Source: Oscillospiraceae bacterium (GTDB lineage: Bacteria > Bacillota > Clostridia > Oscillospirales > Oscillospiraceae). From it: a stretch of 64,000 nucleotides of DNA. Location of the stretch: contig JAHAWY010000006.1 in the NCBI GenBank assembly GCA_018385135.1, positions 19,860 to 83,859 of the forward strand, in the 5' to 3' direction. The notes below the pieces were generated by a model, which saw only the letters and a program-made list of their open reading frames with translations, was not told the DNA's origin and did no database searches. Shown here one piece after another: positions 18,093 through 28,405 of the stretch (position 1 is the first letter of the stretch; each line of letters begins with the position of its first letter). The position numbers were made by a program, and so were the translations under genes.

Positions 18093-18121
18093 ATAATAGC
18101 TCATTTTGTTGTTTTTTTCAA
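18093..18121 (-). promoter_or_regulatory. Sigma-A type promoter for cdaR-like gene (and possibly ftsEX)
   Basis: TTGAAA (18116-18121), 17 bases, TATTAT (18093-18098) on the minus strand. The remaining 18.12-18.50 kb is AT-rich and holds no gene that I can support. Confidence 0.75.
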
Positions 18122-18442
18122 TAGATTTTCGTGGATTTTTTGTAAATCTTTTTAAAGTTTTGTAGCGTTATTCTCTTTTTTGTTCATTCTCGGGGTATTT
18201 TGCTATAAAAAATGACGTTAAGAATTTTGTGACTTCCAAAAATTAGCTTTTATTTGAGCGTTTAAAAGTAAAAACCACCAGCATTTTACACAATGTGGAT
18301 ATTTCACAAGCAATTGCCTGTCCCACTGTCAATTTTTACTCGTTGCGATAAAAGCACTCCGTTCAGCGGATTAGCCTTCTCTTACCATCGCTTTTTACTC
18401 ATCAATAGTAACACAAATGCGGGTGCTTGTATATTCTCTTTA

Positions 18443-18456
18443 TCGACAAAGCTTGC
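18443..18456. repeat. 14-base repeat TCGACAAAGCTTGC, copy 2
   Basis: Identical to 12578-12591. It lies 45 bases after the stop codon of the RsuA-type gene. Confidence 0.4.
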
Positions 18457-18501
18457 GGAAATTGTTTGTAAATTCTTATTACTGTTGTTTCCGAATTGTT
18501 A

Positions 18502-19218
18502 CTATTTTGTGAACAGCAGTTCAATTTCCTCATCGCTCAGCTCTCTGTATTCGCCCGGACTCAATGCCAGATCAAGCTCAAGCGCGCCGATGGAACGGCG
18601 GTGCAGCTCCAAAACCGGCTTGCCCAGAGCCGCCAGCATACGCTTTACCTGGTGGTACTTGCCCTCGCTGATATACACCTGCGCGCGCGAGGCTTCGGCA
18701 GGGTCAAGCTTCAGACGCGCGGGGAGGCATTTTGTTCCGTCCCGCAGCTCGATCCCCTCGGCAAAGGAAGCCGCATCCTGCTCTGTAAGCTCTCCGTCAA
18801 CCAATGCCTCATAGCATTTTACAACGCTGTGGCGCGGGGAAGTTATTTTGTGAGAAAGCTCGCCGTCATTTGTCAAAAGAAGCAGTCCCGTAGTGTCCTT
18901 GTCAAGCCGTCCCACGGGGAAAAGCCCCAGCGCGCGAAGCTCCGGTGAAAACAAGTCCAGAACCGTTTTCTGCTCCCTGTCCTCGGTTGCGGAAAGCACG
19001 CCCTTCGGCTTGTTGAGCATAAAGCAGCGGCTGTGGTCGGTATTTACCGGCTTGCCGCAGCAGGAAATCGTGTGCGCGCCTGTCTCAAGCTTCATGCCGC
19101 CGTCGCTTGCAACCACGCCGTCAACGGCTACCGCACCGGATTTTATAAGTTTTTTTACCTCGCTGCGGGTCGCCAGTCCCGCTGCGCAGATTATTTTGTC
19201 GAGTCGCTGCATAGCCAT
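18502..19218 (-). CDS. RsuA-family rRNA pseudouridine synthase
   Basis: Makes pseudouridine in ribosomal RNA. An N-terminal S4 RNA-binding domain (RLDKIICAAGLATRSEVKKL) is followed by the catalytic core with the aspartate motif GRLDKDTTGLLLLTNDG near residue 103, and the KYHQVKRMLAALG motif near 190. 238 residues, in the RsuA/RluE range. The start ATG at 19218 has GGAG eight bases upstream. The specific site (16S U516 or a 23S site) cannot be assigned. It stands alone, divergent from a DUF4830 protein. Confidence 0.92.
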   Translation of the reverse strand: MAMQRLDKIICAAGLATRSEVKKLIKSGAVAVDGVVASDGGMKLETGAHTISCCGKPVNTDHSRCFMLNKPKGVLSATEDREQKTVLDLFSPELRALGLFPVGRLDKDTTGLLLLTNDGELSHKITSPRHSVVKCYEALVDGELTEQDAASFAEGIELRDGTKCLPARLKLDPAEASRAQVYISEGKYHQVKRMLAALGKPVLELHRRSIGALELDLALSPGEYRELSDEEIELLFTK

Positions 19219-19321
19219 GATAATGTCTCCTCGTCGGATCGCAAGTGAATAAAGCTGCTGTTATAAGTATTCTAGCATAAAAGCGGACAAAACTGAATAG
19301 CCTTTGGCGAGGGGGTATATT

Positions 19322-19777
19322 ATGTTTGTTGTAACCATGAAATGGAATAAAAAAACCGCTTTGATTGTGATTTTATCGGTAGCGGCGCTGCTTTGCGCTC
19401 TGATACTTCTAAGCCGCCGCGACCAACCCATGCAGGGAGCGGAGCAGAAGCTTGGCGGCAACGACGAGCGCGTAGCGTATCTGGAGAGCCTTGGCTGGCA
19501 GGTGGACAACGAGCCGGTGGGCGAAAAACAGGTGGTAATACCCAGAGAGTTTTCGGCGGTCTATGAGGAGTATAACCGTTTGCAGCTTGCACAGGGCTAC
19601 GACCTGTCGCAATATTGCGGAATGCAGGCGACAATATTCACCTACGCCATACATAACTATGAAGGCTATGTTGGCAATGTGGTCGCTGACCTTTACATTC
19701 ATGAGGATGTCCTAATTGGAGGCGATATCCACTCGCTTGCTCTCGATGGCTTCATGCACGGCTTGAAAAAGCCATGA
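19322..19777 (+). CDS. DUF4830-type exported protein
   Basis: 151 residues with an N-terminal signal-anchor (about 10-28) and a C-terminal domain that opens with VAYLESLGWQV and continues IPREFSAVYEEYNRLQ and GYDLSQYCG, the pattern I associate with DUF4830. GAGGGGG lies six bases before ATG at 19322; the TTG six codons earlier is rejected. It is a single-gene unit, convergent with tuf, sharing the hairpin at 19786-19817. Function unknown. It is probably an outward-facing membrane-anchored protein. Confidence 0.75.
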   Translation: MFVVTMKWNKKTALIVILSVAALLCALILLSRRDQPMQGAEQKLGGNDERVAYLESLGWQVDNEPVGEKQVVIPREFSAVYEEYNRLQLAQGYDLSQYCGMQATIFTYAIHNYEGYVGNVVADLYIHEDVLIGGDIHSLALDGFMHGLKKP

Positions 19778-19780
19778 AAG

Positions 19781-19817
19781 CAAAAAACGGCTTTCGCAGA
19801 AAACTGCGAAAGCCGTT
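19781..19817 (-). terminator. Intrinsic terminator of tuf
   Basis: Perfect 14-bp stem AACGGCTTTCGCAG / CTGCGAAAGCCGTT with a 4-base loop; on the minus strand the stem runs into TTTTTTG. It may also serve the convergent DUF4830 gene. Confidence 0.9.
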
Positions 19818-19832
19818 AATATTTAGAAAGAC

Positions 19833-21035
19833 TTATTTTGCCTCGACGTCAATAACAACGCCGGAACCGACGGTGCGTCCACCCTCGCGGATTGCGAAGC
19901 GGAGACCCTTTTCGATTGCGATGGGGGCGATAAGCTCGACGTTCATGTCGATGTTGTCGCCGGGCATGCACATCTCAACGCCTTCGGGAAGACCGATAAC
20001 GCCGGTAACGTCGGTGGTACGGAAATAGAAGTGGGGACGATAGTTGTTGAAGAACGGGGTGTGACGACCGCCTTCTTCCTTGGACAGAACGTAAACCTGA
20101 CCAACGAACTTGGTGTGGGGCTTGATGGAGCCGGGAGCGGCAAGAACCTGTCCACGCTCAACCTCGCTCTTGGTGATACCACGAAGGAGGGTACCAACAT
20201 TGTCGCCTGCTTCAGCGTACTCGAGGATCTTGTGGAACATTTCTGTACCGGTAACGGTGGTTTCCTTGGTTTCCTTCAGACCAACGATTTCGACCTTATC
20301 GCCAACCTTAACGCGACCACGCTCAACACGACCGGTGGTAACAGTACCACGACCGGTGATGGTGAAAACGTCCTCAACAGGCATAAGGAAGGGCTGGTCA
20401 GCCTTACGGTCAGGAGTGGGGATATACTCGTCAACAGCGTCCATGAGCTCCTTGATGCAAGCATAAGCAGGATCTTCGGGATCGTTGGACTCGCAAGCAA
20501 GAGCGTTAAGAGCGGAACCCTTGATGATGGGAAGATCATCGCCGGGGAAGTCATAGTTGGAGAGCAGCTCACGAACTTCCATCTCGACGAGCTCAAGCAG
20601 CTCGGGGTCGTCAACCTGGTCGCACTTGTTGAGGAATACAACGATTGCGGGAACGCCAACCTGACGAGCGAGAAGGATGTGCTCGCGGGTCTGAGCCATA
20701 GGGCCGTCAGAAGCAGCGATAACAAGGATTGCGCCGTCCATCTGAGCTGCGCCGGTGATCATGTTCTTGATATAGTCGGCGTGACCCGGGCAGTCAACGT
20801 GTGCATAGTGGCGCTTCTCGGTCTGATACTCAACGTGAGCGGTGTTGATGGTGATACCACGTTCACGCTCTTCGGGAGCCTTATCGATGCTGGAGTAATC
20901 GGTGTAGTCAGCCTTGCCGGAAAAAGCGAGATACTTGGTGATAGCAGCGGTAAGGGTGGTCTTACCATGGTCAACGTGACCGATGGTGCCAATGTTTACA
21001 TGGGGCTTGGATCTATCGAATGATTGCTTAGCCAT
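19833..21035 (-). CDS. tuf: Elongation factor Tu
   Basis: GTPase that brings aminoacyl-tRNA to the ribosome. GHVDHGKTT (G1), DCPGHADY (G3) and NKCDQVDD (G4) are intact and the 400 residues are normal. TTAAGGAGG precedes the ATG at 21035. It has its own promoter inside the 115-base gap after fusA and a strong terminator, so it can be transcribed apart from the str operon. [16 protein letters not shown] and [15 protein letters not shown] are the canonical domain 2 and 3 segments. Confidence 0.98.
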   Translation of the reverse strand: MAKQSFDRSKPHVNIGTIGHVDHGKTTLTAAITKYLAFSGKADYTDYSSIDKAPEERERGITINTAHVEYQTEKRHYAHVDCPGHADYIKNMITGAAQMDGAILVIAASDGPMAQTREHILLARQVGVPAIVVFLNKCDQVDDPELLELVEMEVRELLSNYDFPGDDLPIIKGSALNALACESNDPEDPAYACIKELMDAVDEYIPTPDRKADQPFLMPVEDVFTITGRGTVTTGRVERGRVKVGDKVEIVGLKETKETTVTGTEMFHKILEYAEAGDNVGTLLRGITKSEVERGQVLAAPGSIKPHTKFVGQVYVLSKEEGGRHTPFFNNYRPHFYFRTTDVTGVIGLPEGVEMCMPGDNIDMNVELIAPIAIEKGLRFAIREGGRTVGSGVVIDVEAK

Positions 21036-21098
21036 TTGGAACATCCTCCTTAAATATGTTTAAATAAAAAGTTTGTGTGTTAAGAATTTTCCGAAACA

Positions 21099-21127
21099 AT
21101 ATTACAGTATTCCGCTGATGTTTGCAA
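21099..21127 (-). promoter_or_regulatory. Promoter for tuf
   Basis: TTGCAA (21122-21127), 17 bases, TAATAT (21099-21104) on the minus strand, between fusA and tuf. Confidence 0.6.
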
Positions 21128-21150
21128 CAGAAAAATATATTGCCCGAAAA

Positions 21151-23223
21151 TCATGCCTTTTTGCCAATGATGCTCTCCTGAAGCGACTTCGGAAGCTCAA
21201 CATAGTGGCTCGGCTCCATTGCGTAGTTTGCACGTCCCTGCGTTTTGGAGCGCAGGTCGGTCGCATAGCCGAACATGGAGCTCAAGGGAACGTTGGCATC
21301 GACCTGGGTCGAGCCTGTTCTGTTTTCCATTCCGAGAACCTGACCGCGGCGAGAGTTGAGGTCGCCGATAACATCGCCGACGTATTCGTCGGGAGCGGTG
21401 ACAGAGACCTTCATTATCGGCTCAAGCAAAACGGGGTCGGCCTTGCGGCAGGCTTCCTTAAATGCCATGGAGCCGGCAATCTTAAATGCCATTTCGGACG
21501 AGTCCACTTCATGGTACGAGCCATCGTAAAGGGTGACCTTAACGTCAACAACGGGGTAGCCGGCAAGGATACCTGCCTGCATCGCGCCTTGAATGCCTGC
21601 GTCCACCGCCGGGATATACTCCTTGGGGATAGCGCCGCCGACGATCTTGTTGACGAACTCATAGCCCTTGCCGGACTCGTTGGGTTCAACGGTGATTTTA
21701 ACATGACCGTACTGACCCTTACCGCCGGACTGACGGGCATACTTGGTGTCCTGATCGACAGACTTGCGGATGGTCTCCTTATAGGAAACCTGCGGCTTGC
21801 CGACATTTGCCTCAACCTTGAACTCGCGCAGAAGTCTGTCGACGATTATTTCCAGATGAAGCTCGCCCATGCCGGCGATGATGGTTTGACCCGTCTCCTC
21901 GTCGGTGTAGCTTTTGAAGGTCGGGTCCTCCTCTGCAAGCTTGGAGAGGGCTATGCCCATCTTCTCCTGCCCCGCCTTGGTCTTAGGCTCAATTGCGACC
22001 CTGATAACAGGTTCGGGGAACTCCATAGACTCAAGGATCACAGGGTGCTTTTCATCGCAGAGGGTGTCGCCGGTGGTGGTGTTTTTCAGTCCTACCGCCG
22101 CCGCGATATCGCCGGAATAGACCTTTTCCAGATCCTCGCGGTGATTGGCGTGCATTTGCAGGATACGTCCGACGCGCTCTCTGTTGCCCTTGGTGCTGTT
22201 GAGCACGCTCGCGCCTGTTTCAAGAGTGCCGGAGTATACGCGGAAGAAGCTGAGTCTGCCGACATAGGGGTCGGTCATGATTTTGAATGCGAGAGCTGAG
22301 AACGGGGCATTGTCATCAGCGGGACGCTCTGTCTCCTCCTCTTTGTTGGGGACAATGCCTTTGATCGGCGGAATATCCGTCGGTGCGGGCATATAGTCGA
22401 CTATCGCGTCAAGCAGCTTCTGAACGCCCTTGTTCTTATAGGAGGTACCGCAGACAACGGGAACAAACTCGTTTGCCAGCGTACCACGGCGTATTGCCGC
22501 ACGAATCATGTCCTGAGGAATGGGCTTCTCGTCAAGCGCCAGCATCATGATCTCGTCATCCAGATCGGAAACGGAGTCGATAAGCTTTGTGCGATATTCC
22601 TCGGCAAGCTCACGCATATCCTCGGGTATTTCCTCGGTGCGCATATCTTTGCCCATATCGTCGTAGTAGACGTCCGCTTTCATCTCGACAAGGTCAATGA
22701 TGCCTTTGAAGGTATCCTCGCTGCCGATTGGTAGCTGAATCGGAACTGCGTTGCATTTGAGTCTGTCATGAATCATGTCGAGAACATGATAAAAGTCCGC
22801 ACCCATGATGTCCATTTTGTTGACATAGATCATGCGGGGAACCTTGTAGTGGTCTGCCTGTCTCCAAACGGTTTCAGACTGGGGCTCGACACCGCCCTTA
22901 GCGCACATAACGGTAACAGAGCCGTCGAGCACGCGCAGGGAGCGCTCAACCTCAACAGTGAAGTCAACGTGGCCCGGAGTGTCAATGATGTTGATGCGGT
23001 GATCCTTCCAAAAGCAGGTGGTTGCCGCAGAGGTAATGGTGATGCCTCGCTCCTGCTCCTGCGCCATCCAGTCCATCGTTGCGGTACCGTCATGCGTCTC
23101 GCCGATCTTGTAGTTGACTCCTGTATAGAACAGAATACGCTCGGTAGTGGTTGTTTTACCAGCGTCGATATGCGCCATAATGCCGATATTTCTTGTTTTT
23201 TCTAAGGATACTTTTCTTGACAT
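21151..23223 (-). CDS. fusA: Elongation factor G
   Basis: Translocation GTPase. [15 protein letters not shown] (G1), [16 protein letters not shown] (G3) and [10 protein letters not shown] (G4) lie in the N-terminal domain, followed by domains II-V to the typical [16 protein letters not shown] end. 690 residues. ATG at 23223 is preferred over the TTG six codons upstream because [19 protein letters not shown] is the family N-terminus; the nearest RBS (GGGAG) is rather far at 12 bases. It lies 18 bases after rpsG. Confidence 0.97.
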   Translation of the reverse strand: MSRKVSLEKTRNIGIMAHIDAGKTTTTERILFYTGVNYKIGETHDGTATMDWMAQEQERGITITSAATTCFWKDHRINIIDTPGHVDFTVEVERSLRVLDGSVTVMCAKGGVEPQSETVWRQADHYKVPRMIYVNKMDIMGADFYHVLDMIHDRLKCNAVPIQLPIGSEDTFKGIIDLVEMKADVYYDDMGKDMRTEEIPEDMRELAEEYRTKLIDSVSDLDDEIMMLALDEKPIPQDMIRAAIRRGTLANEFVPVVCGTSYKNKGVQKLLDAIVDYMPAPTDIPPIKGIVPNKEEETERPADDNAPFSALAFKIMTDPYVGRLSFFRVYSGTLETGASVLNSTKGNRERVGRILQMHANHREDLEKVYSGDIAAAVGLKNTTTGDTLCDEKHPVILESMEFPEPVIRVAIEPKTKAGQEKMGIALSKLAEEDPTFKSYTDEETGQTIIAGMGELHLEIIVDRLLREFKVEANVGKPQVSYKETIRKSVDQDTKYARQSGGKGQYGHVKITVEPNESGKGYEFVNKIVGGAIPKEYIPAVDAGIQGAMQAGILAGYPVVDVKVTLYDGSYHEVDSSEMAFKIAGSMAFKEACRKADPVLLEPIMKVSVTAPDEYVGDVIGDLNSRRGQVLGMENRTGSTQVDANVPLSSMFGYATDLRSKTQGRANYAMEPSHYVELPKSLQESIIGKKA

Positions 23224-23241
23224 AATTGAATAAACTCCCAA

Positions 23242-23712
23242 TTACCAGCGGAAGTGTGCAAACGCCTTGTTGGACTCTGCCATCTTGTGAGTGTCTTCGC
23301 GTTTCTTCACAGATGCGCCGGTATTATTCAGCGCATCCAGGATTTCTCCGGATAGACGCTCCTTCATTGTTTTTTCTGAACGCTTGCGAGCGTATGCTGT
23401 CAGCCAGCGCAGACCAAGGGTCTGACGCCTATCAGGTCTAACCTCGATCGGAACCTGATAGGTTGCGCCGCCGACGCGACGTGCCTTAACTTCAAGAGAA
23501 GGCATAATGTTGTTGAGAGCTTCCGTGAAAGCCTCAAGGGGATTGCGGCCGGTCTTTTCCTTTATGATGTCGAAAGCATCATAAACGACCTTCTGCGCAA
23601 CGCCCTTCTTACCGTCCAGCATAATACTGTTGATGAGCTTAGTCACCAGCACAGAATTGTAAACAGGATCGGGAAGAATTTCTCTTTTGGGTACGTTACC
23701 TCTTCTGGGCAC
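23242..23712 (-). CDS. rpsG: 30S ribosomal protein S7
   Basis: Primary 16S rRNA-binding protein of the small-subunit head. The true start is the GTG at 23712 ([19 protein letters not shown]), with GGAGG eight bases upstream, giving exactly 156 residues; the tracked ORF adds 39 false residues. The stretch [16 protein letters not shown] is canonical. It lies between rpsL and fusA. Confidence 0.97.
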   Translation of the reverse strand: MPRRGNVPKREILPDPVYNSVLVTKLINSIMLDGKKGVAQKVVYDAFDIIKEKTGRNPLEAFTEALNNIMPSLEVKARRVGGATYQVPIEVRPDRRQTLGLRWLTAYARKRSEKTMKERLSGEILDALNNTGASVKKREDTHKMAESNKAFAHFRW

Positions 23713-23862
23713 TATACTTCCCTCCTTCATACGAAAATGAATCTCATAGGTACTCGAAAAGGCGGCTGCCTTTCCGCATATGCCTGTCGGAAGCAACATA
23801 CACAATATATATGTTAATGCTCCGAACAAGACATAAGCCTTGCGCCAAAGCGCGAATTGCGA

Positions 23863-24273
23863 TTATTTGGGTCTCTTTGCGCCGTACTTACTGCGTGCCT
23901 GCTTACGGTTTGCAACACCCTGAGTATCCAGAGTACCGCGAATGATGTGGTAACGGACACCAGGAAGGTCCTTTACACGACCACCGCGGATCATAACGAC
24001 AGAGTGCTCCTGAAGGTTGTGACCAATACCAGGGATATAGGCGATAACCTCATAGCCGTTTGTCAGGCGAACACGGGCGATCTTACGCAGAGCGGAGTTC
24101 GGCTTCTTGGGGGTAGCTGTACGAACAGCAGTGCAGACGCCGCGCTTCTGAGGAGAGCTAAGGTCGGTTTCCTTGTTCTTGATGGTGTTCAGACCATGCT
24201 GCATGGCGGGAGAGGTGGACTTATAGGTGGGTACAGCTCTTCCCTTTCTTACGAGCTGGTTAAACGTAGGCAT
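23863..24273 (-). CDS. rpsL: 30S ribosomal protein S12
   Basis: Decoding-centre protein. The conserved [11 protein letters not shown] and [12 protein letters not shown] segments carry the lysines whose change gives streptomycin resistance elsewhere; here both are wild-type. 136 residues. First gene of the rpsL-rpsG-fusA unit, 150 bases before rpsG, with its own promoter 190 bases upstream. The L7Ae-like gene often found between rpoC and rpsL in Bacilli is absent. Confidence 0.97.
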   Translation of the reverse strand: MPTFNQLVRKGRAVPTYKSTSPAMQHGLNTIKNKETDLSSPQKRGVCTAVRTATPKKPNSALRKIARVRLTNGYEVIAYIPGIGHNLQEHSVVMIRGGRVKDLPGVRYHIIRGTLDTQGVANRKQARSKYGAKRPK

Positions 24274-24459
24274 AGTTTTCCTCCTTTCTTCAGTTATAAA
24301 AATTATATATTTTAGCGGTCAGCCTGCGGCAGACCGATAAAATCAAGTTCATTTTCCGCACTTGACTATTATGTGCGAAAAATACCAAAGAAAATCATGG
24401 GCGGCGTCAGTTTTGCACAAAAGGGCGCAAAACGGCATAGATAACCCGTGCGAATTGAT

Positions 24460-24488
24460 ATTTTAGCATAATGCACAAGTTTAGTCAA
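24460..24488 (-). promoter_or_regulatory. Promoter for rpsL-rpsG-fusA
   Basis: TTGACT (24483-24488), 17 bases, TAAAAT (24460-24465) on the minus strand, giving a leader of about 180 nt before rpsL. No other gene is present in 24.27-24.66 kb. Confidence 0.8.
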
Positions 24489-24560
24489 GGAATTTTTTCA
24501 CTTGCCGCCGGTTGAAAATGCCGGAGCAGGTACTGTGCGGTTCTTCCCCCGCTTCGGCAG

Positions 24561-24598
24561 GGCAAGGCATGGGAGAGGAGCTTCTCCCATGCCTTGCC
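24561..24598 (-). terminator. Strong hairpin downstream of rpoC
   Basis: GGCAAGGCATGGGAGA pairs perfectly with TCTCCCATGCCTTGCC (16 bp, 6-base loop). No T-run follows on the minus strand, so it may pause, process or only partly terminate the rpoBC transcript before the rpsL promoter. Confidence 0.55.
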
Positions 24599-24655
24599 GT
24601 GGTTTTATCCGCTTTGCCCTGTCGCTATGAACTTAGGGAAGCGGAAAGATAAAGC

Positions 24656-27600
24656 TTAAAGTGCGTTTGTTCGTCCTACAAGAGCGGTGAGGTCAACGTA
24701 ATCCTCAGCCTCGGTTTCTGCCTGCTCGTCGGTCTGGGAGCTAAAGTCTCTGTAAATCCCAAGCCCGCTGCCGGCGGGTATCAGCTTGCCGATGATGACA
24801 TTCTCCTTAAGACCGACAAGATGGTCTACCTTGCCCTTGATTGCCGCGTCGGTAAGCACCTTTGTAGTTTCCTGGAAGGAGGCGGCGGAAAGGAAGCTTT
24901 CCGTTGCGAGGGACGCCTTGGTAATGCCCATGAGGGTCTGGGTGCAGGTTGCCTTGTTAAGCCCGGTCTCACCCGCGTCGATGCGCGCTTGAATCTCGCG
25001 GTTTGCAGCCTTAAAGTCGTTCCAGTCAATGGTGGAGCCGGAAAGAAGATTGGTGTCGCCTGCTTCATCAACGCGAACCTTGCGCATCATCTGGCGAACG
25101 ATTACCTCGATATGCTTATCGTTGATATCAACGCCCTGCTGACGGTAAACCTTCTGAACCTCCTGGATGATATACTTCTGGCACTCGTCAACGCCGAGAA
25201 TGCGAAGAACATCATGCGGACTGTAAGCGCCGTAGGTAAGGGGCTGACCCTTTTCCACGGTGTCTCCGGAAGCAACGAGAATACCTGCCGAGTAAGGAAC
25301 CTGATAGTCCACTACCTCGCCCGAATCGGGGTCGGTGATGAAAATGGCACACATGGCGTTCTTCTTGGTTTCCTCAATGGTGACATTGCCGCCGATATCG
25401 GCAAGCACCGCCATCCTCTTCGGCTTTCTCGCCTCGAACAATTCTTCAACGCGGGGAAGACCCTGCGTGATATCGTCGCCCGCGATACCGCCGGTGTGGA
25501 AGGTACGCATCGTAAGCTGAGTACCCGGCTCGCCGATGGACTGAGCCGCGATAACGCCGACCGCCTCGCCCTCGTTAACGGGAGCGCCGGAGGCAAGGTT
25601 TACGCCGTAGCACTTGGCACAAACGCCGTTTCTTGCCTCGCAGGTGAGAACGCTTCGGATAAGAACGGACTGTATGCCGTGAGCCTCAAGCAGCTTAGCG
25701 TCGTCGCGCATGAGCATATGGTCGGTGTCAAAAATGACTTCGCCTGTTTTGGGGTCAACAATGTTTTCCGCCGGGAAGCGTCCGTGAATGCTGTCGCCAA
25801 AGGACTGGACCTCCTGCCCCTTGTCAAAGACGGCAGCGGCGGAAACTCCGCATTCCGTGCCGCAGTCATGCTCGCGGATGATAACATCCTGAGAAACATC
25901 GACCATTCGGCGGGTAAGGTAGCCGGAGTCGGCGGTACGAAGAGCGGTATCGGCAAGACCCTTTCGAGCGCCTCTAGATGAGATGAAGTATTCCAAAACA
26001 GAGAGTCCTTCGCGGAAGTTCGCCTTAATGGGTATCTCAATGGTCTTACCGGAGGTGTTCGCCATCAGACCGCGCATACCGGCGAGCTGACGAATCTGGT
26101 TCATGGAGCCGCGAGCACCGGAGTTTGCCATCATATAAATGGGGTTGAATTCGTCAAGATTGTTTTGCAGCGCATTTGTAACGTCCTTGGTGGTCTTTTC
26201 CCACTCGGCAACAACGAGACGATAGCGCTCATCATCGGTGATAAGACCGCGCTTATACTGCTTTTCAATCTTAATGACCTGCTGCTCGGACGCCTTGATG
26301 AGCTTCTTTTTCTCCTCGGGAACGGTCATATCCGCGATGGAGATAGTGATAGCGCCGAGCGTTGAATACTTGTAGCCGAGAGCCTTGATGTTATCAAGAA
26401 CCTCTGCGGAAATGGTAAAGCCATGCTTGGAGATGCACCTATTAATAATGTTTCCGAGCTGCTTTTTGCCGACCTGGAAGCTTATTTCATAGTCAAACAT
26501 ATGCTCGGGGTCGCTTCTGTCAACAAAGCCCAGATCCTGCGGAATAGGCTCGTTGTAGATGATGCGGCCAACGGTCGTCTCAACCAGCTTCTGCTTGGGA
26601 ACGCCGTCAACAGTCTTGGTAACTCGAACTCTGATGGGAGAGTGCATACCGATAGCGCCGTCGTCATAAGCCATAAGCGCTTCGTTGGGGCTGGAGAAAG
26701 CACGAACCGCGCCGAACTGAGCCTTTTTAAGCTCGCCTTCGCCGTCGGCAGCCTTTTCACCCGCTCTGACGCGCTGAATGATGCGCTCATTGGCTTCGAT
26801 GATGTCCTTAGCGGGAATGATGGAGTCTTTTTCAAGCCCCGTATCACCGGGGTCAACAACACGCAGCATTTCGCCTTCATACTCGCCCATGCGGATAAAG
26901 GTCAGGTAGTAAGCACCTAAGATCATATCCTGCGTCGGCACGGCAACAGGCTTTCCGTCCTGCGGACGCAGGAGGTTATTCGCGGAAAGCATGAGTATTC
27001 GTGCTTCCGCCTGAGCCTCCGCAGAAAGGGGAACGTGGATTGCCATCTGGTCGCCGTCGAAGTCGGCGTTGTAAGCGGTGCAGACCAGCGGATGGAGCTT
27101 GAGAGCGCGTCCCTCAACAAGGATAGGCTCGAATGCCTGAATGCCAAGGCGGTGAAGCGTAGGCGCACGGTTGAGAAGAACGGGATGTTCCTTGATAACG
27201 ATGTCAAGAGCATCCCAAACCTCGGTCTGCTGCTTGTCCACCATCTTTTTGGCCGATTTAATGTTATTGGCCAGACCGTCCTCAACCAGCTTTTTCATAA
27301 CGAAGGGGCGGAACAGCTCAATCGCCATTTCCTTGGGAACGCCGCACTGATAAATTTTAAGCTCAGGACCGACAACGATAACGGAACGACCGGAATAGTC
27401 AACACGCTTACCCAGCAGGTTCTGACGGAAGCGTCCCTGCTTACCCTTGAGCATATCGGAAAGGGACTTGAGTGCGCGGGAGTTTGCGCCGGTAACGGCT
27501 CTGCCCCGGCGACCATTGTCGATAAGGGCGTCAACAGCCTCCTGAAGCATTCGCTTTTCGTTGCGCACAATGATGTCGGGAGCGTTGAGCTGAATGAGTC

Positions 27601-28405
27601 TTTTAAGACGGTTGTTTCGGTTGATAACGCGGCGGTAAAGGTCGTTAAGGTCACTTGTCGCAAAGCGTCCGCCGTCAAGCTGAACCATAGGACGAAGCTC
27701 CGGCGGGATGACCGGCAGAACGTCGATTATCATCCATTCGGGGCGGTTGCCGCTGTGCAAAAACGATTCAACGACCTCAAGGCGCTTAACGATTTTTGCC
27801 TTCTTCTGACCGGTAGCGGTCTCAAGCTCGGCACGAAGCTCCTCGGAGAGTTTCTGGCAGTCGATATCGCTAAGAAGCTTCTTTATAGCCTCCGCGCCCA
27901 TGCCCGCGTCAAAATCGTCCTCGTATTTCTCGCGCATATCACGGTACTCTTTTTCCGAGAGCATCTGGTTTTTTTGCAGAGGGGTCATTCCGGGGTCGGT
28001 AACGATATATGATGCGAAATACAGCACCTTTTCAAGAATACGAGGGGTAAGGTCGAGCAGCAGACCCATTCTGGAGGGTATGCCCTTAAAATACCAGATA
28101 TGGGAAACAGGTGAAGCAAGCTCGATGTGACCCATACGCTCACGACGAACCTTCGCCTTTGTTACCTCAACGCCGCAGCGGTCGCATATCTTGCCCTTGT
28201 AGCGGATTTTTTTGTATTTACCGCAGTGGCACTCCCAGTCCTTAGTGGGTCCGAAAATCCTTTCGCAGAAAAGACCGTCGCGCTCAGGCTTGAGGGTGCG
28301 GTAGTTGATAGTTTCAGGCTTCTTTACCTCGCCGAAAGACCATTCTCTGATCATTTCCGGAGACGCTATGCCAATTTGAATTGCGTCAAAGGTTGCGTAG
28401 CTCAT
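24656..28405 (-). CDS. rpoC: DNA-directed RNA polymerase subunit beta'
   Basis: Catalytic-site subunit of RNA polymerase, 1249 residues. The N-terminal zinc finger ([20 protein letters not shown]), the catalytic [15 protein letters not shown] and the second zinc site (CGTECGV ... [13 protein letters not shown]) are all present, as is the [18 protein letters not shown] bridge/trigger region. GGGGAGGA precedes the ATG at 28405. The ATG overlaps the rpoB stop by four bases. Confidence 0.98.
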   Translation of the reverse strand: MSYATFDAIQIGIASPEMIREWSFGEVKKPETINYRTLKPERDGLFCERIFGPTKDWECHCGKYKKIRYKGKICDRCGVEVTKAKVRRERMGHIELASPVSHIWYFKGIPSRMGLLLDLTPRILEKVLYFASYIVTDPGMTPLQKNQMLSEKEYRDMREKYEDDFDAGMGAEAIKKLLSDIDCQKLSEELRAELETATGQKKAKIVKRLEVVESFLHSGNRPEWMIIDVLPVIPPELRPMVQLDGGRFATSDLNDLYRRVINRNNRLKRLIQLNAPDIIVRNEKRMLQEAVDALIDNGRRGRAVTGANSRALKSLSDMLKGKQGRFRQNLLGKRVDYSGRSVIVVGPELKIYQCGVPKEMAIELFRPFVMKKLVEDGLANNIKSAKKMVDKQQTEVWDALDIVIKEHPVLLNRAPTLHRLGIQAFEPILVEGRALKLHPLVCTAYNADFDGDQMAIHVPLSAEAQAEARILMLSANNLLRPQDGKPVAVPTQDMILGAYYLTFIRMGEYEGEMLRVVDPGDTGLEKDSIIPAKDIIEANERIIQRVRAGEKAADGEGELKKAQFGAVRAFSSPNEALMAYDDGAIGMHSPIRVRVTKTVDGVPKQKLVETTVGRIIYNEPIPQDLGFVDRSDPEHMFDYEISFQVGKKQLGNIINRCISKHGFTISAEVLDNIKALGYKYSTLGAITISIADMTVPEEKKKLIKASEQQVIKIEKQYKRGLITDDERYRLVVAEWEKTTKDVTNALQNNLDEFNPIYMMANSGARGSMNQIRQLAGMRGLMANTSGKTIEIPIKANFREGLSVLEYFISSRGARKGLADTALRTADSGYLTRRMVDVSQDVIIREHDCGTECGVSAAAVFDKGQEVQSFGDSIHGRFPAENIVDPKTGEVIFDTDHMLMRDDAKLLEAHGIQSVLIRSVLTCEARNGVCAKCYGVNLASGAPVNEGEAVGVIAAQSIGEPGTQLTMRTFHTGGIAGDDITQGLPRVEELFEARKPKRMAVLADIGGNVTIEETKKNAMCAIFITDPDSGEVVDYQVPYSAGILVASGDTVEKGQPLTYGAYSPHDVLRILGVDECQKYIIQEVQKVYRQQGVDINDKHIEVIVRQMMRKVRVDEAGDTNLLSGSTIDWNDFKAANREIQARIDAGETGLNKATCTQTLMGITKASLATESFLSAASFQETTKVLTDAAIKGKVDHLVGLKENVIIGKLIPAGSGLGIYRDFSSQTDEQAETEAEDYVDLTALVGRTNAL

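Noticed and set aside
20031-21023. 330-codon plus ORF within tuf
   Set aside because: Shadow of tuf, a well-known artefact of highly biased genes.
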